Assembly: GCF_025766255.1 (NCBI RefSeq)
Contig: NW_026516664.1
Span: forward strand, 868,001-932,000
Direction of reading: 5' to 3'
Source of the DNA: Zychaea mexicana
Lineage: Eukaryota; Mucoromycota; Mucoromycetes; Mucorales; Lichtheimiaceae
Length of the DNA stretch: 64,000 bases
Shown here: positions 1 to 11,817 of the stretch, in pieces
Numbering within the stretch: the stretch's first letter is position 1
Layout: each line of letters begins with the position of its first letter
Program-made: the position numbers and the translations under genes
The notes under the pieces: generated by a model
Seen by the model: the letters and a program-made list of their open reading frames with translations, nothing else
What the model was told of the DNA's origin: nothing
The model's database searches: none

Positions 1-250
1 TGCATGTATATCAAAACACATAACACCGCTTGGTCTCATGGTATGGTACAAGTCATATGTACTGTTACTTTAATCATCCTCCCTGTCCCACCCCCAAGTG
101 ATCAATTATGGTATGCGAGAAAAAAAATCATTTGGCATTCTTCTTGTTGCATAAACTCCTTGTCATTATAAAGGTAGATACTCACTGCAGTGTTTCACCA
201 CCCAATCATATAGGTCTCCTTCTTAAGATGGCTGTGTTTATTCTTACTAA

Positions 251-2086
251 CTACCAACATAATCCGCCTTGAAACTCTGTACATTCCAAGTGAAGGTCCC
301 AAACATCTACGTTTTGTAAGCCCCATTGTCCTTCTTCGTTCATATACACTTTCTCCTTGCGCATGATCTCGCCCATGTCAATGTTCTTGTTGTCAGTATG
401 CTGTTCAGTATTGAACTCCCAGATATTTTGGTGATCCTGATGACAAGTAAATCCCTTCTCGTCGTACACAACGGGAATATCGAATGTCCATGCAGCCGTG
501 CAGATAAACTCAATATCCATCCTATATTGCAAAACACAGCAACCATCAATATACTGTGCACATGTATGTGTGCGTGTGTGTGTGTGTACCTGACAATGCA
601 CGTGCCCTTGAACCACACATATCACTCATCCGTTACTCCTTCTACTTTATCTCACATTAACCATCCTCTAGCACCACTTTTTCTTTGATTTGCGCGCGGC
701 TGCCATCTCTCCCTCTCAGCAACCAGACCATAGTTGAACATTACCATGCAACACCTCCCGCTTCTCTGTAACCTCGAGGGACCTTCCATGTTTCGCGATG
801 TGCCATTGTGAAATCTCCTGCCTGATCTGCAATCTTCAAAATGTTTTCCGTCGTCACCTTGAGAGGTTCTGGCAATTTGTAGTTGCCCCAGTCTTGATCG
901 TTAAGTTTGCAGGCACTGAACAAGACATCGTCATCCGCAAAGGGTGGTAGACGCACAATCGAAGGCGGTAATGGATCATGACTGTTACAATAGAGTTTTA
1001 GTATTAACTGAGCTTAATAACCAAGGAGAAAGCGAGTGCTTTATTAAATGATTCTTACATGTTGTGCTGATCTTGGCGTTGGAGATAAATCACGTTTTTC
1101 TCAAACACTCGCGACTTTAATGCATTAAGGAAGTTGTGTGACCAAATATCATCTAATTAGTTATGAATAATTTAGCAACGCGCGCGTTTAGTTCTATCTA
1201 TCAGTTTTTTTCCTCTCTCTCTCTCCCTGCTTTCTATTCTCCAATTCACCCAACACATACAATAGAAAACGCTTTTCTTCCCCTTTGCTGCCTCTCTCTC
1301 TCTATCCACAGAACATACCTTGATTTGTGCACACAATAAATTCGCCACGTGCAAAACGGATGCCAACATTTTTTCCTTCAAATTCATGAAGGGGCGAGTT
1401 TCCTCGGTTGGGTAATGCCTCATGGATCGTTTTAGGTATGCCAATAACTCTGTATGTCAAGTAATCCGAGTGTCGGAAGTGCTAAATAGAAGCCATAATT
1501 TTCCCCTTTTTAGCACCTTTTTTTCCCATTCTTTTAAGCAAACAATAACAAAGTTAAAACTTACGAAAGAATCAATAACACGTCGGCGATCACTAGGTGG
1601 ATTCCATTCCACAATCAATAACTCGATGGTCGTTTTGGAATGTTCGGCAAGCAAATAAGCGCTGTCGATAAAGTTTTGTAATCGATGATGCTGATTGCTA
1701 AAAAGAAATATAAAACAGCATAAATATTTCAAGGTTTATTAGTTTTTTTACTTTACTGCTTGTAGTTACCCAGCATAATCGTCCATTCGAGTCACAATGA
1801 CAATGGACAAGTAGGTATCAGGTACGCTTTCTGCAGAAAGACACTCCTCCCACTCTTGCTTTTCTACAAGTCGGTCATGGGCAACAGCTGTATTGGCAAT
1901 GCAGTCGGCATTAACTGATCCACCCGTCGCTGCTGTATTTTCTTGTTGCCATAATTGTTGAATTGATGATGATTCCCGGAGGGATGTCGAAAACGTAAAG
2001 ATGAATGTGAGTGTTATTAGCGTTGCAGTAATGAGATATATAGTTTTCCGTGATGCCTTTGTTATAGAAGAGGGAAGTTTGTCCAT
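251..2086 (-). CDS. Type II membrane protein, putative GT-A-fold glycosyltransferase (6 exons)
   Basis: I assembled six exons: 2086-1770, 1697-1565, 1481-1319, 1152-1059, 981-745 and 521-251. All junctions are GT-AG, phases agree, and the total is 1215 nt (404 aa). The N-terminus has a short cytoplasmic stretch and one hydrophobic segment (about residues 17-37, ITATLITLTFIFTF), a signal-anchor layout typical of Golgi/ER enzymes. The luminal part begins YLSIVIVTRMDDYAG, continues through TIELLIVEWNPPSDRRR, and reaches NVGIRFARGEFIVCTNQ followed directly by DDIW. This succession (beta-strand opening, RGEFI strand, Asp-rich turn) is what nucleotide-sugar GT-A enzymes show. The last exon holds MDIEFICTAAW and a Gln/His-rich stretch. 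The substrate cannot be told. The call rests on motif layout only; a non-catalytic relative is possible. Confidence 0.7.
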
Positions 2087-5000
2087 GATATGTAAGTATG
2101 TGCGTTATAAAAGAAAGCGAGAAGGAGTGGAAAAGAAGTCGCTGTTCTCGTTGTCATTCGTTGCACAGGTAATAAAAGAGTGAACAGTGAAAGCTCTTGA
2201 TTTCTGATATGGTTTAGTGCCCTGAAACTGAAACCGAACTAAACGGGGATGAGTGAAAACTGTAGAAAATCTTCTTGATCTTGGCACATAAACCATATAT
2301 ACAATAGTAAGGAACTGCACAGCAATTGATGGTGCTACTACAAGTGTATACAGACTTATTTGTTTATAGGTCTTCTCTACGAGACTATTAATATGCCACT
2401 TTGATGTCTAGAGTCTTTATTTTGCGGGACAGTCTTTGTCGATCACTTTTTTTTTGACATTCAAAAGGATTGGCATCATAAACCCCGAAAGACGGAAAGG
2501 CAAATTTCACCGCAAATGGTGCAAAATCCCAACGTAAGATAACTTTAAAGAAGAGATGGCTTTAGCGCTACTTGAAATAATGCTTAGCGTACACACTACG
2601 CAGTATAAGAGCTAAGTGATACGCTGTATTACAAGTACCATCACCGATTTAAAGTTATTCTTTCATTTACCGGATATTAAGTAAATGTATAATAGTGCTA
2701 GTGATATCGTCAGTAAATGTTGTGTTTCCTGACGAACTGAGTATGATTGAACGCCCTGAAGAGATAAAACTAGCTGTGAGCATACTAGCCGAGAGCGCAC
2801 ATTCTCATAATGTTTGTTATTACCGTCCTTCGTATTAGGAGCGACGTTTTTACCGACACTTCCGTGGACACCCTTCATACCACCATTCCCGTCGTCTTTA
2901 CCGGTCACAAAATTGACAACGAAACGAAGTTGGTGCTTCCTCGGCAAGGAATTTAACATCCACTTTAGAAAACAACGGCAAATGACCGACAGAGACTTTT
3001 ACACCTTTTGTGTGCCTTCTACTCCATTGGTCATGATTGATTATCTTCTAAATACAACTGGACCTACTACACCGCAGGTACCGTGAGTTGGTATAGGATG
3101 CTAACCATATTTTCTTCGGAGTGTGGTATATCAAGCTTATCAATAGTAATGAACCATGACCCTCTTTAATCAGCCATCCAGTAGTATATAGAAAGATAAA
3201 CGTTTCATGCGTCCAAAACGATTATCACAATATCATAAGATAATAAGCAGAATGAGATACCTTCTGCTACTATGTACGACTCTTACATCCACTATAAATG
3301 AGTAATTCGCAACCACAACAAACTTCAACTTTGCTCGTATATAAAACGTAGCTTTTTTTGCCTCAATATATGTATCACCTTCAAGTTTGCCTGTTTCTGT
3401 TTCCTCAATACTGTCTTCATAACCTTGTGCCAATTTTTTTCTCGCACACAGCGGCATAGTGGCGATCATAGTATCGTCTGTGTTGGACTCAAAGGATACA
3501 ACCTATGATGCTAAGCAATTTTTCATTAAATATGATATAAATACGGGTGATGGTGCTGTTAGTGATGCCGTTCTGTTGCTGATAACAACGATGACAGTAA
3601 CTTGTGGTAAGAATGATGATGATGCTTATGTATGGGTGTGTGTGTTGCTTATCTGTTATAAAAGCAAAATCATATACCCAGCATGATAGCACAAGAGCGT
3701 CACTTTAACCACGTACAGTCCACGTACAGTACTGCAAGCCGTCCTACTAACAGTTTTATATTTCTATGTGGTTAGATTAAAAACAGTATACAAATATGCT
3801 AACAGGTAGCTCTCTACTCTCTGATTCTATAAAATTACGAACGATGATAGGCAAAGACTACGAAAGTATACTTCAACTGTATTTATACGCGAAAGTTCCT
3901 TTTTCATATCAGCATTTAGTCGTTGTCACTCTACTCGACATATGTTTTAAAAAAAAATGACCGACAAACTCTAACTGTTGACAGCAAAATTTTCTATATG
4001 TCACGGCTTACAAATACACCCAGCACTTCCAAGTAGTGTGTACACAAAGCCTCTTATTTATTGGTGGTACTATGTACTACTGCTGTATTGGAGGTGTAAT
4101 GCAGAAGGCTACTCGCACAAAGGGAATGAAGGAAAGCCCAGTGTTACATCCGATAGATTAAGTTGCCGGTACCACTGAGACTTTTCCCAAGGTATGACAG
4201 GATGGTCCTATATGGACAAACCCGTATCAACCGCCGTGAGAAGATTGCGTGTGTATGCGAGCACAACAATATAATATCTGTTAATATATATTGTTATAAT
4301 ACGAGCACATCATTACAATAGCCCTTGCACCATGTATCTCTGTGTATTCAGAATGTAACTCCCGCCTTCCGACCTCCTAGCAACTGCTATCATACTTCTG
4401 CCTCCATGCTCACCGCTCATGCTGCATTTAGTAGATAGATGCTACCCAACTTTTAATGTATGTACTGTGTATACAACATGTTCCTGTTCCCCCGACTGCT
4501 TCCTACTCGGATGGAATTCTGGATATTCGAAAAAGCGATTTGTTCATCTTCTCAGGACTTGTTGGTTCTCTGTGGCGTATATTCTACAGAAAGTTGTCGC
4601 TTTTTAATGTACTAATGCAGCAGCAGTATCTAGTAGTAGACGAGGTGAAGGCTGCGTATTACATATTTGTTATGCATGCATCTTTTCTCTATTTTTGGTT
4701 GCTCCTCGGTTGATACGCAGAAAAATATTCTAAATCGAGCAACTTCACCCCCAAATTTTGGATGCTCACAAGTGATGCATAAAGGGAATATCTAGTACCT
4801 TATTTTTATTGTTGAAATAAAGGAAGGTGGTAGTATACTAACTCAAGGAGCTCTTATTGCAACTTAATTTCCAGGGAAGTCCATTTTTGATTATGTTAGT
4901 ATTGTATACAACACGTACAAAAGCTATGCATGTATGGAAACTAACGTTGGGTAATGTGCAGTATAAAAGTCCGTGGCTTATACTATATATTACATTAGTA

Positions 5001-8000
5001 TCAGAAACAGAGAACAAAGACATGTTACTCCTCATGCATCAATGTTGTTGTTGATGTAGGAAGCACATATGCATGTTTGCCAAACTGTTCTGTTCTTTTA
5101 TGCATAACATACATGCCTTTGTGAATTCACCATAAATGCGATTGCCTACGCGATGCATGCCTATCTTCCTCCTTGCTCCGTTGGCAATGATCAGCACGGC
5201 ACGTTCTTTGATTTCACCATATATACGGCATCGTCGCCGCCGGTCCACATGCTCATGGCATATTCCAACAGTAACTGCAACATTAACAGAAGAACCCAGT
5301 GTAAAGAAGACAGCAACAACAGCTCCTCCTTTGCCTATAAAGATAATAAAGATAATACTTATGATACTCCCTTAAAAACAAGAATACTGTTTCATTTTAT
5401 TACGTACATAATACTTTATTGCGCCTCACGTTGGCGATGGGGTATGATGCTGAATTTCTTTATTTGCTGCCACAGGATTTGGTACCAAAATTAAATCATC
5501 ACCGAACAGTTTTTTTTGATCCCCTTGACGACTGGATGTTCCACATTGCATAAAGGCTAAAGATCGTCATGTACTGAGCACATACAACTAAATGTATACA
5601 TGTAACACAATGATAGAGAAAAAAGCTCAAGTGCATTATATGCAACAAAAGAGACTCATTTATAGACAACATAAGAACTAACGTGTATTTGCAGTGCTCT
5701 TAACATCGTAAACAAGATGGTATGCAAATTTCATTCCAGTAAATCGTAAATCTATGAGTATAACATCCATGGGAGCTTCTGTGCTTTTGGACATCATGTG
5801 AAATATTGATAAAAGCATCCATTATAAAGATGATGTAAAGAAAAGCGAGAGTACCATCTTTATTCTCCATTCAATATTCAATATGCACTATAGGAAAAAA
5901 AACCAAGCAGCTGGTGCTAGCGTCAGATTTGCTACTGATGATTCAGCTTATCCTCGTGGATGAAAAACACTTACATAGTCTAACACAAAAAAAAAAGAAC
6001 TTGATCATAAATGGAGAATGGTTGCATACGAAGAATACTCTAGCCAGAGTACGAAATTAGCCCATCCACTAGTGAAAACTCTAGCCCCGTAGATGAATTT
6101 GTGAAGGAAAAATAGGTTCCTATAACTGGGTTCGTGGGCGGGAAGGCGGGCAGCGAGTGGGGTCAGAACTCCTCCTTGATTGTGTTAAAGCAGTTCACGC
6201 CCTGCAAACGGCGGTGATAAAATCGGTCCTTCCATGTATTCATACTTTTACTAACTGCTTATACTGCTTGGCAACGCTCTGTAACAGTACCGAGCTTTAC
6301 AGCGCACGCAGTATTCACTTGGCTCTTATCTGATTGCTATGCTTGCCCTGTTTAATCTTCGCATGCAGCCCCCGTAGCATTCACCGTTCCTTCGCACGAA
6401 AGTGTGAATGTGTACTGAGTTAATGCGATAGTAGGCGCGTGTGTACGAGCTTGAAAATCTAAAGCAGCGTCACCAACAAACAGAGGAAGGCGGGGGTAGG
6501 GATCCAAGGATTGCGTCCGAAACATAATCATGGAAGCGGAATAATCAACAGTAGTGTTACTACTCGTAGTCACTCTTTTTACTGACAAGGTTGATATTGA
6601 ATCGAATATCAAGTTTTTCCGTACGCATGTTCATATAAGGGTAGTTGCGGATCGGTGTCATCACTTACCCTAGCTGCAGCTCCCCCTGTGGATCACACAA
6701 ACGGTCCACACCTTGGATTTTCAAATTGAAGCTGCTTTGGCATCGCCACAATTAACTAAAACGACACTAAGCAACAGCCGATGGTTGTTGGTCTAGATAT
6801 AGAATTGATATTATATCATTAAAACAATTCAACGTCATGATGGCATCAGTAACAATAATACAAAGTGCAAGCTGCATATATCATGATCGCATATCGAGAA
6901 TAAGATGACATTACTGCTATGTGCTATCGTGACGTTACAAAATCGCAAACATATACTTGAATCGGGCTTAGCATTGCCAACGATATCACTCAGTTTCACA
7001 ATTATATCCTTAACAATCCGATATCAAGCACCTTATAAACGTTGTCAAACTGTGACAATATGCAATAATAACAGACTAATACAGACCGAACACTGTATAA
7101 AGTCCGGTGTTTGTGTGCGCATCATTTTTATAGCATCGTCTTGACTCAAGGATTAAAACAAGGAGGCGATTGAGGAGGTCGACTTACTGCCAAACAAACA
7201 CCACTACCATTTTTAGATGCCCGACGCAACCGTCAAATTTACCTCCCGTTGCATTAAAACGATACCGTTATTGGAAAAGCCAGTGTGCATGTAACACTAT
7301 TTCACAGCTATGGTATGGTTAAGATGATGCGGAATAATCAGCAAAGCAAGACAAAGTATTTATGTTTCTCTTACTGTATGTTTATCCTCCATATACTCAA
7401 AACTTGTAAAAGAATGAATTGAAATAATATAAAAACAGTAGCCGCTTATGACATACCCTAAATTTGGCAACTAGTGAGGAATGAAAGTTGCATGGCGAGA
7501 CAACTTTTCTTTGTAATCTCTGATATTTTGTTTGTCTGCTTGCTCCACACTTTGGAAAGTATTAAGGTTTGAAAGCTTAACGAGTCTTTTACGTTTTTTT
7601 TGTTAATATATCTTATTATTTTTTACGCTTTGACATACAACTTCCCCTAAAGTACACGTATACATCATCATATTTGTATAGTACATCCGCTAAAAATATA
7701 AGGAGGGGAATGGGGGGGATAGTTCCAGATATCCATCACTGTAGTCATTGCTTGCCAGACTGCATATTGTATCAGCTGCTGTCTTCCTGTCGTGCTTCTA
7801 CGCGCGAGCTTTCTTTTGGAGCTACATAATAACCCGATTATGGGAAAAGGACACCAAGATCCTCACTTCGTTTGCTCTTCTGTGCGTATAGGGTACACTT
7901 CTTCACACAAATTTCTATCTAAAGAAGCAGTCTTGTGCTGATTTTACTATAACCTTTTTATATTGTCATTGTGGCAACTGCACAGTGTATTTTTAGCTGT

Positions 8001-8035
8001 AAAGAAGAACATATAAATTAGTTGTAGTCTAGCAG
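2087..8035. other. Gene-poor AT-rich spacer
   Basis: No convincing intact gene is visible. Short open stretches occur on both strands but lack ATG starts, splice partners or recognisable motifs. On the minus strand at about 2660-3110 two adjacent frames read coding-like (for example LPLFSKVDVKFLAEEAP in one, then LRFVVNFVTGKDDGN in another). This suggests a frameshifted, decayed element, but I could not name the family. A short minus-strand open stretch at 6352-6612 and one at 5040-5250 are similarly unplaced. Confidence 0.5.
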
Positions 8036-9042
8036 CTAGTCTTCTGGTTTTGCCATTCTAAGATCGAAAGTGGCGACTTTTTGTTGAAGTTGTTGCAGTT
8101 CTACTGCTTTTCTTCTCATCAATTCCGCAGCAGTCCCATTCTTCGAACGGTTTGAGTAATTTGCATATCTTTCTGCAGTTGTTGTTGATTATTATGCTAC
8201 AACTGGAGACGGAATTTGCGGTGGTGATGGTGATGATTGTGGTAGGGGGGGCGTTACAGCACTGGAAGAAGTAGAAGCGATGAGGATGGAGAGAGAAAGA
8301 ACATGGAGGGTAAGAGGGCGTTGGTCATATTGGACATATTGCTATGATATTCTCTTGGGCCGTAGAAATTTTCGAACCAGGAAGGCCGAACAGATAATCG
8401 TTCATACCAACATAATACTTGCGGCAGAGCACGGAAGCATTGTCCTTCGGATTGGAATGCAGGAAGGCGCGTCTAATCAAAATGTGTTAGCTATCCTATG
8501 TAGACAGTTCAAAGTATATAATTGGTGAGCGCCATACATATTCTCCCCCGTGTACTTTCTGACGTCCTCAAGCCCAGTTCGAGCACGGACAATTTTAATC
8601 TTGATGAGGATTGGGTTGTCGGTAAGTTCCCGGCAAGGGACGGAGAAGAAAAAATGTCAAGTGAAAGATGATAAAAGTGGTTTTCATTCTTTAGCAGATA
8701 TGTTTATGGGCATTTCTTTAAATAAGCCACGAGTGCATCATAAGGGTACAGCACCAACATAATTGAAACTAGGAAGACGATGTCACAAGCCAATGCAACG
8801 CGTTCAAGCCTCTCAGCTGGAAGGCCGCCGTCAATGACTCATAACAGGCAACAGCGGAGTGTGTCAGATCAGGCAGCCAGCAATACAAATCAGCGAAGTT
8901 GTTGATTACTGTTAAATTAATGCTAGCGACGCGACGCGACGCAACGCGTGACCAATTCCACCTTGTTTGCATCCTTCTACAGGCAAAGAGTAATGATTCG
9001 GTGCCATTGAATATACATGGGGACATTGACTTAAGATGTCCA
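8036..9042 (-). pseudogene. Decayed multi-exon protein gene, family not recognised
   Basis: Several minus-strand blocks read as protein in separate frames. About 9042-8939 reads SQCPHVYSMAPNHYSLPVEG. About 8640-8538 reads ELTDNPILIKIKIVRARTGL and on to GEN. 8472-8325 reads RAFLHSNPKDNASVLCRKYY and on to ENIIAICPI. A Pro/Ser-rich block follows, then 8172-8036 reads a Gln-rich helix (AAELMRRKAVELQQLQQK) ending MAKPED and stop. Blocks two and three are joined by a good intron (GTATGG donor at 8537, CTAAC branch site, TTGATTAG acceptor). A TGA follows ENIIAICPI, and a TAATAA interrupts the Pro-rich block, so the gene is probably broken. I do not recognise the family; the order resembles a nuclear regulatory protein, which is inference. 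Confidence 0.5.
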
Positions 9043-11446
9043 GGAAACAAGCGTGTTTCTATATAAAAAAACTGACGAATAAGTACTTTTTATATTTTTT
9101 TCTATCCTATTTTCTACCCTTTTCTACTGTAAATAATGATTAGTACGTTTTAATCAGCAGAGAATGTAATGATGCTGTCATTATGTTTGCATAAGAGTAA
9201 CGTGACAGCAGCAGTGAGTAAATACTATGTACAAACAAAACCAAGATATACTGACTTTTTACCTCTAGGCGTGCAGGGCTTCTCGGCTAGACAATTGCGA
9301 AATATCTGCAACGTCACCAAGAGCAGCATATGTTATATTTTAGCAAATGTGTTGGCATATATGATAAGATAGGTGATAGAACCCGGTAAAATTAAACAAA
9401 GACGATAGCAATATAGTACATCAAAAAGGCTTCTTATTAAGGTGAACGGCCCACGGTCAAAGCCACTCTCACTCTTCGCAGTTCCTCACTTTTTGCAGCC
9501 TTTCAGAAAAAACCGCTACTACAAAAGCGACACGTACATAGTGCTGCTGGTATTGAAAAAAGAAACCGGTGTAAACGACCGTGAGAAATACTTATGCTGC
9601 TCCTGCTGGATCGTTTGGTTCCTGTGATGACATGAATTTTATTTTTTGTGGTGATCTAATTATACTTCAAACAAGACAGGATATACGGTTATTATGATAG
9701 CGATCTTTCCATCATATAATTAGAAAAAAAAACCCATAATATACGGCTGGTGATATCTTCTTTTGTACAACCGGCACCGACCGAAGAGCTCTTCTCTTCC
9801 ATCTACAGAGAATATATCAACAGTCGTGGCATATCTGAACACTGTATCCTTATGTACCCAAAACGAAGGAGGTAGATAAGAGTATTACTCACGGTCGATC
9901 CAAAATTAAGGTAATCGAATTCCAAGACCCTGGCTGGGCACATAAGTGATTTGTGTGAATTTTAATGCTCCAAATACTGTTTAAAGTTGGTAAACTACAT
10001 AGTAGAATACTTGGTTCGTGGGAGAAGGAAGAACCCATCTTCTTCCCCGCACGCACAACACCTCAATTATGTAACAATAATTGGTATAAATCGTTTACGT
10101 ATCTATTTTGGCTCGGATCATTCAACCACAACAGAGTTTAAAATCTCTTTGTAACAGCTGCAGTTTGAAGGCAGATGTGTACTTTGCAAGCAGTAGCAGT
10201 TTTTGAAGTTTTACTAAATGTGCCTACTGTATATGCGTGTACTCGGTATAGATGCTGTTCTCCTGAGCATGATCACTACTTAGTACTGTGTGTGTCATAC
10301 TTGGTAGGTATCGACTTTTACGAGGAAAGTACAGACTGATAAGACGGTTTGGCAGCCTTTTCCAAGACCAAAAGTATGGCAGAAACTATAATTTCAAGAT
10401 AATGAATAGGAACAGTCGACACGCCTTCTTAACACTACCGCAGTATACATACTGCCCAAATAAAGGATACAATGTGCATTAGTCAGTAGTGGCTGTTGCG
10501 TTTACATGCCGATAAAATTGTAGTGCTTGGAGAAAGAGCGAGAGTCCATAGAAGTCTGCCACACGACTGAAAACATGCTTATTCATACATGCATACACAT
10601 AATAACGATGCATATGCACACATTTGGCGGAATTAATTTGTAACTACTTATTAGATGCAGGTTATGCATTTTTTACAATGTGTATACATTGTCGAGAGAA
10701 AAGCAAAACCTGCAGATCGTGACTATCTATATATTGTGCTCACGGTGCTATGCACAACACCTTAATGATCTAGTCTCAACTCTCACATACGTTAGAAGAG
10801 ATGCCGAAAGAAAACTAGCGTAGCTCTTGTTTCGACCAGGTTTTGTAGTAGAGAAGAACTAGCTTCTAATAAACGGATAAACACATTGGAAAATGAGAGC
10901 ACTTGTAATACGTTCCAATCAAGAAGATGCTTCAGTAACCATCGCCGAGTTTCGGGTTGTAAAAAAAGTGGCTCTGTATGTTGGATGCTGGTATGGGCAT
11001 ACAAAATGACTTTCAGTTGGGCTACGTGTGTGTGAAAAAATGAAGTTGGATGCTTTTCAAGTCGCACATAGTGAGCACGCAAAAATAGTGAAAGCATCAA
11101 AAAAAGTCCGTAGGCTTATACTGCCTACTACAAAAGGACTTTTGATCAGGTTTGAAAGAAGGAACGGAAGCAAAACGACCCAAAACGAATTGTTCAACGA
11201 AAGGTTTTCTCAATCTGCTATTCTCAGGTTCCGTAAATCTCGGTACACGGAAGAGTGCTAGAGAAATAACACATCAAGTACAGCACGTGCGCCTGTCTGG
11301 TAAGCACAGCTGTACAAAGGCCTAAAAGCTGAATATATTTCCAACATTCCTTTGACAGCTACATAGAATAATTTACCAGTAGGCCCATGTTACCTCTTAC
11401 ATAGAGAATCCTACAATACCTTTGAAAGAGAAAGAGTAATACATGT
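9043..11446. other. Gene-poor spacer
   Basis: No supported gene. Open stretches up to about 100 codons (for example minus strand 10792-11100) have no recognisable motif and no convincing promoter or splice context. Confidence 0.5.
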
Positions 11447-11687
11447 TCAGTGTGTTCTCTTCACCAGGCGAAAGTGAGGAAGAGGGCGGGTGATACCGCT
11501 ACTTACTGAAGGAGTGACTTTAGAAATGATAAGCGAGATAACAAGGGCACGGGCTGTATTTTTTTTTCCAGTTCCCCACGCAAGATGGTGTAGCCGTGGA
11601 GAAGGACCTCGATCTGCCCGTACGACAAATTTTCCAAATCCATCAACGAGTACATGTGACCCATCGCACATCAGTCAGTCAATGTAA
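11447..11687 (-). other. Tentative short coding exon
   Basis: On the minus strand an ATG-led stretch (MCDGSHVLVDGFGKFVVRAD, then RGPSPRLHHLAWGTGKKN) runs about 55 codons to a good donor (CCTTCA then GTAAGT, near 11507). An acceptor-like TTTCAAAG at about 11422 would add only a few residues before a stop. The composition is protein-like but matches nothing I know. It lies head-to-head with the transporter at 11818 and could be a relic or a chance ORF. Confidence 0.2.
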
Positions 11688-11753
11688 CAGATCATCTTGG
11701 CCATTTTAAGTCATTGCGGGGTTCTTTTTTCCCCTCGTTCCTTTTCTGATGGG

Positions 11754-11761
11754 TATATAAG
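11754..11761 (+). promoter_or_regulatory. TATA box of the Dal5-like transporter gene
   Basis: TATATAAG lies 57 bases before the ATG at 11818, a usual distance for a fungal core promoter with a short leader. Confidence 0.6.
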
Positions 11762-11817
11762 AAGAGATCGGGCGTATAGAGGCACTAAAAGATTTAGCCC
11801 TTTCTTTCCCTTCAATC

